Source: SZAS-103 sp038216155 (GTDB taxonomy: Bacteria; Pseudomonadota; Gammaproteobacteria; Xanthomonadales; Xanthomonadaceae). From it: DNA of 64,000 nt. This document shows positions 16,419 through 24,962 of this stretch, in pieces. The notes below the pieces were generated by a model, which did no database searches, was not told the origin of the DNA, and worked only from the letters and a program-made list of their open reading frames with translations. Numbering within the stretch: the stretch's first letter is position 1; every line of letters starts with the position of its first letter. Made by a program: the position numbers and the translations under genes. Location of the stretch: assembly GCA_038216155.1 (NCBI GenBank), contig JBBQQH010000006.1, positions 1-64,000 of the forward strand. Reading direction: 5' to 3'.

Positions 16419-18443
16419 ATGTTCGACTGTGTCCTCATCGCCAACCGCGGCGAAATTGCATGCCGGGTGATCCGCACCTGCCGCCGGCTCGGCATCCGCA
16501 CGATTGCGGTGTTTTCGGAAGCAGACGCCGACGCGCAGCACACGCGCATGGCCGATATGGCGTTTCCAATCGGCGGACCGCGCCCGCAGGATTCCTACTT
16601 GCGTGGCGACGCGATCATCGCGGTGGCGAAACAGGCCGGCGCGCAGGCGATCCATCCGGGCTACGGCTTCCTGTCCGAGAACGCGGATTTTGCCGAAGCC
16701 GTCGAACAGGCGGGCATGATTTTCATCGGCCCGCGTGCGGCGTCGATGCGCAAGATGGGCAGCAAGGCTGGCGCTAAGGATTTGATGGCGGCCAACGGCG
16801 TGCCGGTGGTCCCCGGCTACACCGGCACGGAACAGAATAGCGACACGCTGCAACGAGAAGCCGATTGCGTCGGCTATCCGCTGATGATCAAGGCCGCGCA
16901 CGGCGGCGGCGGCAAGGGCATGCGGATCGTGCGTGCGAGCAGCGAATTCCAAGCCGCACTCGAATCGTGCCAGCGCGAAGCAAAAAACGCATTTGGCCGC
17001 GATCGCGTGCTGCTGGAACGCTATATCGAAACGCCGCGCCATATCGAATTTCAGATCTTCGGGGACAGTCACGGCGCCATCATTCATCTGGGCGAACGCG
17101 AATGCTCAGCGCAGCGTCGCTATCAGAAAGTAATCGAAGAATCGCCCTCGCCTTTCCTGACGCCCGAGATGCGCGTACGCATGGGTGAGGCGGCGGTGGC
17201 GGCTGGCCGCGCCATCGATTACATCAATGCCGGAACAGTCGAGTTCATCGTTGGCGCCGATGGCAGTTTCAATTTCATGGAGATCAACACGCGGCTGCAA
17301 GTCGAACATCCGGTGACGGAACTGGTGACTGGTGTGGATCTAGTCGAATGGCAGTTACGCGTTGCCGCCGGCGAACCGTTGCCACTCGCACAAAATTCAA
17401 TCGCCAGCAATGGACACGCCATCGAAGTGCGCTTGTATGCCGAAGATCCTGCCCAGGACTTCCTCCCGGGTAGTGGTCGGCTGGATCGATTGCGACTGCC
17501 TGAGCCGTCGCCGCATATCCGAATTGACAGCGGCGTGGTCCAGGGCGACACAGTCAGTATTTTCTACGATCCGATGATCGCCAAACTGATCGTCTGGGAT
17601 ATTGACCGCCCTGCTGCATTGCTGCGGATGCGCGATGCGCTCGCTCAGTGCGAAATTCGCGGCCCGAAATCGAACATTGATTTTCTCGAGCGCCTGATTC
17701 GCCATCCCATCGTGGTTGAGGGCCGCATCGACACCGGTTATCTGAATCAACACCTGGATGAGGTACTCACGCATCCGGCTGCCGGCGTGCAACAACTTGC
17801 CGCTGCGGCAATCGCGGCGCTGCTGCACGATGCCGGGGCGGAACACGCAGCTGCGCTAACCGGTGTCGACCCGCATTCGCCGTGGCCACTCGCCGATGGC
17901 TGGCGGGTCGGCCACGATGGCATGCGCACGCTGGTGTTTACGCACGCTGGCGAGCGTATCGAGATGCTTGTCGGCGGCGCGGATGGCGATTATCGCGTGC
18001 ATGTCCGCGAGCAGGAGATCGCGGTTGCCGGGCCACGGCTCACCACGGAGGGCCAGTTTTCCGCACGCATCGATGGCGACATGCGCCGCTGGACTGTCGA
18101 CGTCGATGACTCACGCATCACCTTGCACGATGTTGACGGACGACTCGAACTGACACGCGTCCCGGCATTTCACTTCGTTGCCGATGCCGCAGTTGGCGGT
18201 GGCAATCGCGTCACCGCGCCGATGCCAGGTCGAATTGTGGTGGTGAAAGTCGCGGCGGGCGATACCGTCACTCTCGGCCAGGAACTGCTGGTGATGGAAG
18301 CGATGAAAATGGAGCTGTCGCTAAAATCGCCACGTGACGGCGTGATCGCCAGCGTGCAAGCCAGCGAAGGCGATTTCGTCGAAGGCGATACAGTCCTGGC
18401 GACGCTGGAAATTGCAACAAACGAAACCAAGGAGACGACATGA
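16419..18443 (+). CDS. liuD: Methylcrotonyl-CoA carboxylase, biotin-carrying alpha subunit
   Basis: This 674-residue subunit carboxylates its own biotin using ATP and bicarbonate, and hands the CO2 to the beta subunit. It has the biotin carboxylase N-domain (LIANRGEIACRVIRTCRRLG), the ATP-grasp domain (GGGGKGMRIV, then HIEFQIFGD, MEINTRLQVEHPVTE), the biotin carboxylase C-domain, a variable BT domain, and a C-terminal biotinyl domain. The biotin acceptor is Lys630 in EAMKMEL. The alpha subunit stop overlaps the ATG of a lipoprotein by four bases (ATGA, 18440-18443), and HMG-CoA lyase follows in the same way, so three genes are translationally coupled. The partner subunit gene is at 11531. Confidence 0.95.
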   Translation: MFDCVLIANRGEIACRVIRTCRRLGIRTIAVFSEADADAQHTRMADMAFPIGGPRPQDSYLRGDAIIAVAKQAGAQAIHPGYGFLSENADFAEAVEQAGMIFIGPRAASMRKMGSKAGAKDLMAANGVPVVPGYTGTEQNSDTLQREADCVGYPLMIKAAHGGGGKGMRIVRASSEFQAALESCQREAKNAFGRDRVLLERYIETPRHIEFQIFGDSHGAIIHLGERECSAQRRYQKVIEESPSPFLTPEMRVRMGEAAVAAGRAIDYINAGTVEFIVGADGSFNFMEINTRLQVEHPVTELVTGVDLVEWQLRVAAGEPLPLAQNSIASNGHAIEVRLYAEDPAQDFLPGSGRLDRLRLPEPSPHIRIDSGVVQGDTVSIFYDPMIAKLIVWDIDRPAALLRMRDALAQCEIRGPKSNIDFLERLIRHPIVVEGRIDTGYLNQHLDEVLTHPAAGVQQLAAAAIAALLHDAGAEHAAALTGVDPHSPWPLADGWRVGHDGMRTLVFTHAGERIEMLVGGADGDYRVHVREQEIAVAGPRLTTEGQFSARIDGDMRRWTVDVDDSRITLHDVDGRLELTRVPAFHFVADAAVGGGNRVTAPMPGRIVVVKVAAGDTVTLGQELLVMEAMKMELSLKSPRDGVIASVQASEGDFVEGDTVLATLEIATNETKETT

Positions 18444-19021
18444 AGATCGTCCGCATCATGGCACTCGTCGTAGCTGCAGTGCTTGCCGGTTGCCACGCGA
18501 CCACGTTTGAGCATCCGCCGGTGGCTGAAACTGGTTGCGATCCGCGCCTGGTCGGCGATTGGCTGTCGGTGCCAGACCCCGGCAGTGGCGACACGCTCGG
18601 CGAAGCCGAAGTGCAGGTCGACGCAACCTGTACCCTCGTTGCAGTCGACCACGAGCCCAACAAGACGGTTCGGTCGGATCCCGTGATGGCGCATCTGGGA
18701 CGCGACGATGCACACACATGGCTTTGGGTCGACGCAGCATGGGGGTTCAAGGCTGCACAATCGCAGCAGCAACCGCCTACTGGCGATGTCACCGTGTTCC
18801 TTTACAGGCTTGACGGCGACAAACTGGAACTCGCGTTGCCCGATGATCGTGCCGTTGCCCATCGCATCATCGATGGCGACCTTCAGGGCGATGTGAGCAA
18901 GGCCGGCGGCATGCTGCTGAATCGAGTGACAGGTAAACCCACTGCATCGCAATGGCGCGCCATGATTTTGTTCAACGACCAGTCGGGGCGATTCGAGCGA
19001 CGCAAGGCTGCACCGAAATGA
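18440..19021 (+). CDS. Unknown lipoprotein coupled within the leucine operon
   Basis: This 193-residue protein has a lipoprotein signal peptide with LAGC (Cys18) and no recognisable catalytic motif. The mature part includes GDWLSVPDPGSGD near the N-terminus, which resembles the opening strand of lipocalin-like or META-type barrels, and a DVTVFLYRLDGDKLEL beta-rich segment, so a small barrel that binds a hydrophobic ligand is possible. I do not recognise the family. It overlaps both neighbours by four bases (ATGA on each side), placing an exported protein between two cytosolic enzymes of leucine degradation. This arrangement demands co-expression and may indicate a role in handling a product, an acid or envelope stress. 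That is inference. Confidence 0.75.
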   Translation: MKIVRIMALVVAAVLAGCHATTFEHPPVAETGCDPRLVGDWLSVPDPGSGDTLGEAEVQVDATCTLVAVDHEPNKTVRSDPVMAHLGRDDAHTWLWVDAAWGFKAAQSQQQPPTGDVTVFLYRLDGDKLELALPDDRAVAHRIIDGDLQGDVSKAGGMLLNRVTGKPTASQWRAMILFNDQSGRFERRKAAPK

Positions 19022-19929
19022 ATTTCCCGGCGCACATCCGCATCGTAGAAGTCGGCGCCCGCGACGGCTTGCAAAACGAGAAGACGATCATCCCCGCGGC
19101 CGCCAAGATCGAATTGATCAATCGCTTGTCGGACACCGGCTTGCGCACGATCGAAGCAACCAGCTTCGTGAGTCCGAAGTGGATTCCGCAACTAGCCGAT
19201 GCGGCCGAAGTGTTTGCCGGCATCGCGAAAAAGCCTGGCGTAAGTTATCCGGCGCTGGTGCCGAATGAACAAGGCTACGAACGTGCGCGTGCTGCTGGCG
19301 CGACTGAGATCGCCGTTTTCACCGCCGCATCGGAAGCGTTCAACCGCAAGAACATCAATGCGTCGATCGACGAATCCATTGCCCGTTTTGCGCCAGTTAT
19401 CGCTAGAGCGAAAGCCGATGGCCTGAAAGTGCGCGGCTATGTTTCCACTGTGCTCGGCTGCCCCTACCAGGGCGATGTTCCAGTCGCGGACGTGGTTCGC
19501 GTCGCGAAGACACTGCACGACTTGGGCTGCTACGAAATCTCGCTAGGAGACACCATCGGCATCGGCACGCCCGTCAAGGCGCGCGAGATGTTGCTGGCGG
19601 TCGCCACAGAAGTCCCGATGCACGCGCTTGCAGTACATTTCCACGATACCCGCGGCCAGGCGCTGGCCAACATCCTGGCCTGTATCGAGGTAGGCGTCGC
19701 TGTGATCGATTCATCGGTATCTGGCACCGGTGGGTGTCCGTATGCGCGCGGGGCGAGCGGAAATGTTGCTACTGAAGATGTCGTGTACATGCTCGATGGC
19801 ATGGGCATCGAAACCGGAATCGACCTGAAAAAACTGATCGATACCGGCAACTGGTTATCGACTTTGCTCGGCCATGCCACAGCGAGCAAGGTTGCGCGCG
19901 CGGGTATCGCGTCGGTGGCGGCCGAGTGA
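19018..19929 (+). CDS. liuE: Hydroxymethylglutaryl-CoA lyase
   Basis: This enzyme cleaves HMG-CoA to acetyl-CoA and acetoacetate, the last step of leucine degradation. The 303 residues fold as a TIM barrel. EVGARDGLQNE carries the catalytic Arg15 and metal-binding Asp16, AVHFHDTRGQ the two metal-binding histidines, and GCPYARGASGNVATE the loop with the signature Cys. Its ATG overlaps the stop of the lipoprotein gene (ATGA, 19018-19021), which fixes the start over one 22 codons earlier. A GNAT acetyltransferase overlaps the end. Fits LiuE/MvaB fully. Confidence 0.95.
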   Translation: MNFPAHIRIVEVGARDGLQNEKTIIPAAAKIELINRLSDTGLRTIEATSFVSPKWIPQLADAAEVFAGIAKKPGVSYPALVPNEQGYERARAAGATEIAVFTAASEAFNRKNINASIDESIARFAPVIARAKADGLKVRGYVSTVLGCPYQGDVPVADVVRVAKTLHDLGCYEISLGDTIGIGTPVKAREMLLAVATEVPMHALAVHFHDTRGQALANILACIEVGVAVIDSSVSGTGGCPYARGASGNVATEDVVYMLDGMGIETGIDLKKLIDTGNWLSTLLGHATASKVARAGIASVAAE

Positions 19930-20414
19930 AGCCGGACTTCCAGATTCGGCCGATCGCGCCGACCGACGACGCCGCGATCGCCGCGATCATCCGCGCGGTG
20001 ATGCCCGAGTTCGGTGCTGTCGGTGATGGCTTTGCGATCAACGACCCGGAAGTCGACTGGATGCATCGCGCTTATTCCGCACCGCGCGCGGCGTATTTCG
20101 TAATCGAACGCGATGACCGTGTCGTTGGCGGCGGCGGCATTGCGCCGCTGGAAGGTGGCGAGGAAGACGTCTGCGAATTGCGCAAGATGTATTTCCTGCC
20201 CGAAGCGCGCGGCAGCGGTGCGGGCGCGGCGATGATGGAGCATTGCCTCGATGCTGCGCGTGTGCATGGTTTCCACCGTTGCTACCTCGAAACTCTCGGT
20301 GGTATGGACGCCGCGATGCGCCTGTACGAACGCAGCGGCTTCACCCGCCTCGCCTCGACAATGGGCTCGACCGGGCATGGCGGATGCAACGCTTATTACC
20401 TCCGCGCGTTGTAG
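19926..20414 (+). CDS. GNAT-family N-acetyltransferase
   Basis: This 162-residue protein is a single GNAT domain, which transfers an acetyl group from acetyl-CoA to an amine. The acetyl-CoA loop is LPEARGSGAGAAMMEHCL (R/Q-x-x-G-x-G/A pattern) after the strand CELRKMYF, and the C-terminal MRLYERSGF motif is typical. The substrate is not predictable. It starts at GTG 19926, whose bases overlap the HMG-CoA lyase stop (GTGA), so it is the last gene of the leucine operon. Acetyl-CoA from HMG-CoA cleavage could feed it, but the link may be incidental. Confidence 0.88.
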   Translation: MKPDFQIRPIAPTDDAAIAAIIRAVMPEFGAVGDGFAINDPEVDWMHRAYSAPRAAYFVIERDDRVVGGGGIAPLEGGEEDVCELRKMYFLPEARGSGAGAAMMEHCLDAARVHGFHRCYLETLGGMDAAMRLYERSGFTRLASTMGSTGHGGCNAYYLRAL

Positions 20415-20430
20415 GAGCCTGCCTTGATCC

Positions 20431-20703
20431 ATTCGTGGTGAGCCATCAAACTACAAACACTCCATGTGCCCTTCGGTTCCGTTCGTGGTGAGCCCGCCGA
20501 ATCATTAATGCCTCGGCATTTTTTGGCTCCGTTCGTGGTGAGCCCGTCGAACCATCAATGCTCAACGCGCGAGGATTCAGCAAATCGTGCGCACAGCGCA
20601 CGCTACCTCGGTCAAGAGTGACACTGGCTTCATCCGGTCGTGTGAGCCTGTCGAACCATGAATGCCTCGGCAACCCATCGATCCGCGCGCACAGTGCACG
20701 CTA
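20431..20703. repeat. Intergenic cluster of two palindromic repeat families
   Basis: The 377 bases between the acetyltransferase and the SDR gene hold no gene. Four direct copies or fragments of TTCGTGGTGAGCC(C/T)GTCGAACCA lie at about 20431-20444, 20479-20505, 20529-20555 and 20631-20650; copies two and four are followed by (A/G)AATGCCTCGGCA or TTAATGCCTCGGCA. A second repeat, CGTGCGCACAGCGCACGCTA (20586-20605), has a diverged copy at 20684-20703. The first family is the one also found inside the mutase gene. Such elements are known as REP-type extragenic palindromes. Confidence 0.85.
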
Positions 20704-20791
20704 GAGCTATCGACAGACCAAGAATCAAGAACTCGTGCGCGCGGCTCCCGCACCCGGTAAAATCGCTAGTTCCTTCGCTGGCGGAATTCCC

Positions 20792-21562
20792 ATGCAACCC
20801 AACTCCATTCGCGCTGTCGTTACCGGTGGCGTTTCCGGGCTCGGTTTCGCGGTCGCGCAGCATGTTGTCGCAGCAGGCGGCAAGGTCGCACTGTTCGACA
20901 TCAATGATGAAAAGGGCGCCTCGGCAGTTGCCGAACTCGGCGCGGACCACGCTCATTACTTCCGCACCGATGTCAGCGACGAGGCCAATGTCGTGGCCAA
21001 TCTTGCGAAGGCGAAGGACGCCATCGGCGGACTGAACGTCGCGGTCAACTGCGCAGGCATCCTTGGCCCCGGCCGCGTACTGGGTCGAGATGGCGCAATG
21101 CCGCTGAAGACATTCAGCACCACCGTGATGGTCAATCTGGTCGGCAGCTTTAACGTCGCCAAGGGCGCAGCCGCGCTGATGCAGCACAACGATATGGGCG
21201 AGGATGGCGAACGCGGGGTGATCATCAATACCGCCAGCATCGCCGCCTTCGAAGGACAGATCGGACAGGCCGCTTACTCGGCATCTAAAGGCGGCGTGGT
21301 CGGCATGACCCTGCCAATGGCGCGCGAGCTTGCCCGCTTCGGCATCCGCGTGATGACGATCGCGCCTGGCATCTTCTGGACGCCGATGGTTGATGGCATG
21401 TCGGCGGAAGTTCAGCAATCGCTGAGCGCGTCGATCCCGTTTCCCTCGCGGCTTGGACAACCTGCCGAATACGCCGAACTGGTGGGCTTCATCCTGCGCA
21501 ACCGCTATCTAAACGGCGAAACCATCCGTCTGGATGGCGCGGTGCGGCTGGCACCCAAGTAG
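20792..21562 (+). CDS. SDR 3-hydroxyacyl-CoA dehydrogenase (HSD10-like)
   Basis: This 256-residue short-chain dehydrogenase resembles type II 3-hydroxyacyl-CoA dehydrogenase, which oxidises 2-methyl-3-hydroxybutyryl-CoA in isoleucine breakdown. VVTGGVSGLGFAVAQ is the NAD-binding TGxxxGxG, DINDEKG fixes NAD over NADP, NCAGILG is the family NAG-like motif, and the catalytic set is Ser in INTASIAAF, Tyr and Lys in AAYSASKGG. The ATG at 20792 follows the glycine-rich GGCGGAATTCCC; an upstream alternative start would add 19 unneeded residues. A TAAAAT at 20758-20763 is a candidate -10 box. Neighbouring leucine genes support a branched-chain acyl-CoA role; exact substrate is inferred. Confidence 0.85.
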   Translation: MQPNSIRAVVTGGVSGLGFAVAQHVVAAGGKVALFDINDEKGASAVAELGADHAHYFRTDVSDEANVVANLAKAKDAIGGLNVAVNCAGILGPGRVLGRDGAMPLKTFSTTVMVNLVGSFNVAKGAAALMQHNDMGEDGERGVIINTASIAAFEGQIGQAAYSASKGGVVGMTLPMARELARFGIRVMTIAPGIFWTPMVDGMSAEVQQSLSASIPFPSRLGQPAEYAELVGFILRNRYLNGETIRLDGAVRLAPK

Positions 21563-21580
21563 GCACGGACGAACAACACA

Positions 21581-21883
21581 ATGCGCGAATCCGATCGCTT
21601 GCGAAAGAAGAACATCACCGCATGGGAAACCACGCGCGCTAAAGGCATGTGGAATTTTATCCTCGGCAAGGGTGTGTTGTTTTGGGGCGGATTTATGTTC
21701 GTCACCATGGGCCTACTGGTTCCATGGCTACGCCATTCGACTCGCGAATTCACCGCGCTCGGGCTCACCATCAGCGTCGTGTTGTGGCCGCTGGGTGGCG
21801 CGCTATGGGGCGCTCTGATCTGGTGGTTCGGCGAGCGAAGCTACCGTAAACGCAAATCCATTGAAGGAAGCATGCAGCCGTGA
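21581..21883 (+). CDS. Small membrane protein with 2TM-like domain
   Basis: This 100-residue protein has a basic N-terminal helix (ESDRLRKKNITAWETTRAKG), two transmembrane segments (about residues 32-50 and 58-80: FWGGFMFVTMGLLVPW and LTISVVLWPLGGALWGALIW) and a basic tail. The layout matches the 2TM domain found alone or attached to histidine kinases and HTH proteins. Function unknown. It lies 18 bases after the SDR gene and overlaps the EF-P-like gene (GTGA), so the three may be one operon. Confidence 0.7.
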   Translation: MRESDRLRKKNITAWETTRAKGMWNFILGKGVLFWGGFMFVTMGLLVPWLRHSTREFTALGLTISVVLWPLGGALWGALIWWFGERSYRKRKSIEGSMQP

Positions 21884-22443
21884 AAGCGTCCGAAACGAAA
21901 AAAGGCAATGTGATCGAGCACAACGGCACTATCTATCAGGTGCGCGACATCGAACGCAGCACACCGCAGGGTCGTGGCGGCAATCTGAAAATTCGGCTGA
22001 TCCTCTACAGCGTGCCCGGCGGAACAAAGCTCGATCTGAATCTAGGTGGCGACGACGACCTCAGGGAAGTCGAACTCAGTCGCCGGCAGGCGAATTTTTC
22101 GTACAAGGATGGCGATGCGTTCGTGTTCCTCGATGCCGAGGATTACACGCCGTATCAGCTTGATGCCGATGTGGTCGGCGATGCAGCCGGATACATCAGC
22201 GAAGGGCTTGAGGACTGCTACGTGCAGATCATCGACGATGCGCCGGTCGGCCTGCAGCTGCCGAGTTCGGTTGTGTTGACGGTCGAGGAAACCGCGCCGG
22301 AATTGAAAGGCGGCACTGCCACCAAGCGTCCAAAACCTGCGCGGCTGAACACCGGCATCGAAATCCAAGTGCCCGAATATATCGCCAGTGGCGAGAAGAT
22401 ATGGGTCAACACCCTGACCGGAGAATTCTCCGGACGGGTTTGA
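21880..22443 (+). CDS. yeiP: Elongation factor P-like protein YeiP (EfpL)
   Basis: This 187-residue protein has the three beta-barrel domains of EF-P. The tip of domain I reads STPQGRGGN, an Arg-type loop characteristic of the YeiP/EfpL branch, unlike the modified Lys of canonical EF-P. It is expected to rescue ribosomes stalled on proline-rich stretches without post-translational modification. The C-terminal domain ends IWVNTLTGEFSGRV, a typical EF-P finish. The start is GTG at 21880, overlapping the stop of the 2TM gene. Canonical efp is not in the window. Good length match. Confidence 0.9.
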   Translation: MKASETKKGNVIEHNGTIYQVRDIERSTPQGRGGNLKIRLILYSVPGGTKLDLNLGGDDDLREVELSRRQANFSYKDGDAFVFLDAEDYTPYQLDADVVGDAAGYISEGLEDCYVQIIDDAPVGLQLPSSVVLTVEETAPELKGGTATKRPKPARLNTGIEIQVPEYIASGEKIWVNTLTGEFSGRV

Positions 22444-22457
22444 GCCGTGAGCTCACT

Positions 22458-23024
22458 TTACCCGCGCTCAAGCCACTTACCAGCCATCCTTCGTACTGAC
22501 GCATCGGCGCAGTCTTCGACTGCAAGCTCGGCGATCTCGCGCCATGCCAATGCATGCGATTCGTCGCTGACGATGAATTCCTCATCCGAGCCAGCGCGCA
22601 CAACGAAGCGCACGTCGTAGTGCCAGTGCTCCGGATCGCTGCCGTGTGCCGGAATGCAATGGCGATCCAGATCGAAGATCGAACGCTCGACGATCAACCC
22701 GCTCAATCCCGACTCCTCCTCCGCCTCGCGCAACGCAACACGCATCAAGTCCGGATCGCCATCGGCATGCCCGCCCAGTTGCAGCCACAGGCCAAGCTTG
22801 CGGTGATGGGTGAGCAGCACGCGAGCGCCGTCGGCGCTGACTAGCCAGGCAGAGCCGGTGAAATGACCGACAGGATTGCCGCGTTCAAACGCAGCGTCGT
22901 GATGCTGGAGAAACTCGATGAACGCATCAACGGCGGAGTCTCCGGCGTGCCGTTTGCCATAGTCGTCGAAGGCTTGCAGCAGCAAGGGGCGCGCAGCAGT
23001 TATCGGACGCATGGTACTCGCCAT
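22458..23024 (-). CDS. Nudix hydrolase
   Basis: This 188-residue protein contains a complete Nudix box, GX5EX7REUXEEXGU, read here as GGHADGDPDLMRVALREAEE continuing into ESGL (about residues 85-107). The REAEE glutamates bind the catalytic metal. Nudix enzymes cleave a nucleoside diphosphate linked to another group; substrate cannot be told. The N-terminal ~60 residues form a helical region also seen in other Nudix proteins of this size. Two start codons are possible (23024 and 23012); neither has a clear Shine-Dalgarno. It is convergent with the EF-P-like gene and divergent from an APC permease. Confidence 0.88.
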   Translation of the reverse strand: MASTMRPITAARPLLLQAFDDYGKRHAGDSAVDAFIEFLQHHDAAFERGNPVGHFTGSAWLVSADGARVLLTHHRKLGLWLQLGGHADGDPDLMRVALREAEEESGLSGLIVERSIFDLDRHCIPAHGSDPEHWHYDVRFVVRAGSDEEFIVSDESHALAWREIAELAVEDCADASVRRMAGKWLERG

Positions 23025-23153
23025 TCAAACCCAGTCATCGGCGCTTGTACCCCCGTCGCGCGCAGGCTAAGGTAACGCGCGGTCCGCCTGACGGACAAGC
23101 AGCGGCGGGATTTGCGTCGCTTCATCATCACGCACCTTGAGGGGAGTCCGTCG

Positions 23154-24701
23154 ATGCTATTCCAGCGTGTGAAACCGCTTGACGCCATTCTGGCCACGGC
23201 TGAGAAACGCAGACTGACGCGTCAGCTCGGTCCTATCCAACTCACGTTGTTGGGCGTCGGAGCGATCATCGGCACAGGCATTTTCGTATTGACTGCGGAA
23301 GCTGGGCAGAAAGCCGGTCCCGCTATGATGGTCGCGTTCGTGATCGCCGCAGTCGTCTGCGCATTGGCTGCGCTGGCCTACTCCGAACTGGCAGCGATGA
23401 TTCCTGTCGCAGGCTCCGCTTACACCTACACCTACGGCGTGTTGGGCGAATCGCTGGCATGGATCGTCGGCTGGGCGCTGGTGCTCGAATATGCCGTGGC
23501 TGCAGGCGCGGTTGCTGTGGGCTGGTCGGGCTACATGAACGGCTTGCTGGTCAGCGCAGGCATTCCTTTGCCGGAGTTTCTGCGAACAGGACCTTATGCA
23601 GGTGGTGCATTCAACATACTGGCATTCTTGATCGTGCTGGTGGTGTCCGTTCTGCTGGTAGTAGGCACATCCAAGAGCGCGAAGGTGAATGCGGTTCTCG
23701 TGTCGATCAAGGTGGCCGCATTGACTGCCTTCATCATCATCGCGTTTCCCGCGGTAAAGGATCCCAACTTCCATCCATTCCTTCCGACGGGCTGGGGCAG
23801 CCCATTGGGTGGCATCGGTGTGCTTGGTGCCGCGGCATCGATCTTTTTCGCGTTCGTCGGCTTTGATGCGGTATCCACTGCCGCCGAAGAGACAAAAAAT
23901 CCCAATCGAAATATTCCGATCGGCCTGATCGGATCTCTGATTATCTGCACGATCTTCTACATGCTGGTTGGCTATGCAGCAGTTGGGTCGGTGGGATCGC
24001 AGCCGATGCTCGGACCCGACGGCCTTGCATTCAATCCAGGCTCGCCCGAAATGGCAGCCGCGTGCAAGGGTTCGCACGCGCTGGTCTGCAGCAAGGAGCC
24101 ACTAGCGCACGTGTTGCGCCTGCTGGGATTCGAAAAGATGGGCAACATGATCGGCCTGGCTGCTGCGTTGGCTTTGCCGTCGGTGGTGCTAATGATGATC
24201 TACGGCCAGACCCGCATCTTCTTCACCATGTCACGCGATGGATTGCTGCCGCCGCTGCTGTCGAAGGTGCATCCGCGCTTCCATACGCCTCACATAGTCA
24301 CAATTATTACCGGTATCGCAGTGTCATTTTTTGCGGCGATGTTCCCAGTCGGCGTACTGGCTGATATCTCCAACTCCGGCACATTGTTCGCCTTCATGAT
24401 GGTGGCGCTCGGCGTGATGATCCTGCGGGTCAAGCAACCTAACCGGCCCCGACCATTCCGCACGCCGTTCGCGTGGGTGGTTTGCCCGCTCGCTATCCTT
24501 GGTTGCCTGCTGCTGTTCGCCAACCTGTCGCTGTATACCGTTGGCCTGTTCTTCGGCTGGGCAATCATCGGCCTGTTCGTTTACTACCTCTACGGCCATC
24601 GCAAAAGCCATCTCGGCAACGGGACTGAACCTGCCGGCGATGATCACGAAGCAATACCACCAGCTCCAGCGTTTCATGAAGGGCCGGATCCAGGGCCTTG
24701 A
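23154..24701 (+). CDS. APC-family amino acid permease (cationic amino acid type)
   Basis: This inner-membrane carrier has 515 residues and about 12-13 transmembrane helices. GVGAIIGTGIFVLTAEAGQ in helix 1 is the glycine-rich substrate-binding signature of the amino acid-polyamine-organocation superfamily. FDAVSTAAEETKNPNRNIPIG is its helix 6-7 hallmark, as in the CAT/YfnA group. The C-terminal tail is rich in Pro, Glu and Asp. GGGGAG seven bases before the ATG at 23154 sets the start over one 14 codons upstream. A loop carries a Cys-containing insert (AAACKGSHALVCSKEP) that looks like a periplasmic disulphide. Substrate may be a branched or cationic amino acid, given the nearby leucine genes. 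This is inference. Confidence 0.9.
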   Translation: MLFQRVKPLDAILATAEKRRLTRQLGPIQLTLLGVGAIIGTGIFVLTAEAGQKAGPAMMVAFVIAAVVCALAALAYSELAAMIPVAGSAYTYTYGVLGESLAWIVGWALVLEYAVAAGAVAVGWSGYMNGLLVSAGIPLPEFLRTGPYAGGAFNILAFLIVLVVSVLLVVGTSKSAKVNAVLVSIKVAALTAFIIIAFPAVKDPNFHPFLPTGWGSPLGGIGVLGAAASIFFAFVGFDAVSTAAEETKNPNRNIPIGLIGSLIICTIFYMLVGYAAVGSVGSQPMLGPDGLAFNPGSPEMAAACKGSHALVCSKEPLAHVLRLLGFEKMGNMIGLAAALALPSVVLMMIYGQTRIFFTMSRDGLLPPLLSKVHPRFHTPHIVTIITGIAVSFFAAMFPVGVLADISNSGTLFAFMMVALGVMILRVKQPNRPRPFRTPFAWVVCPLAILGCLLLFANLSLYTVGLFFGWAIIGLFVYYLYGHRKSHLGNGTEPAGDDHEAIPPAPAFHEGPDPGP

Positions 24702-24708
24702 GGCTTAG

Positions 24709-24930
24709 AGAGCGCGAGCGCTAGAAGTTATTAATATCGTGGCCAGCGAACTGGCCGCGGTGACGGATTTCTTCGATGCGATGATCTTCGGAATGGCGCT
24801 GCCGAACGTGATCGGCGTGTACCTGATCGCCCTCGTGGTCAAACGCGAACTGGCCAGCTACCTTGCGCGCGTGCGCAGTGGCGAGATTCGCAATTACAGA
24901 CTCAAGCCGCTTATTGACGCTGCTGGATGA
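24709..24930 (+). pseudogene. C-terminal remnant of a sodium:alanine symporter (AGCS-like)
   Basis: An open stretch of about 74 codons without a credible start (only a GTG at 24739) reads VTDFFDAMIFGMALPNVIGV, then KRELASYLARVRSGEIRNYR. This resembles the last helix and tail of alanine/glycine:sodium symporters of the AGCS family, in which SD.M...MA.PN.IG is followed by a short basic tail. A stop codon immediately upstream (24706-24708) and absence of the ~400 preceding residues mean it is a truncated relic or a chance similarity. It starts seven bases after the APC gene stop. Moderately confident in the resemblance, less so in the family. Confidence 0.4.
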
Positions 24931-24962
24931 GCTGAACTTGAGATTTGAATAGAGGCGTTCAG

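Noticed and set aside
20431..20703. Small insertion sequence or integron cassette
   Set aside because: No transposase or integrase frame or terminal inverted repeat is present; the copies are short palindromic repeats.
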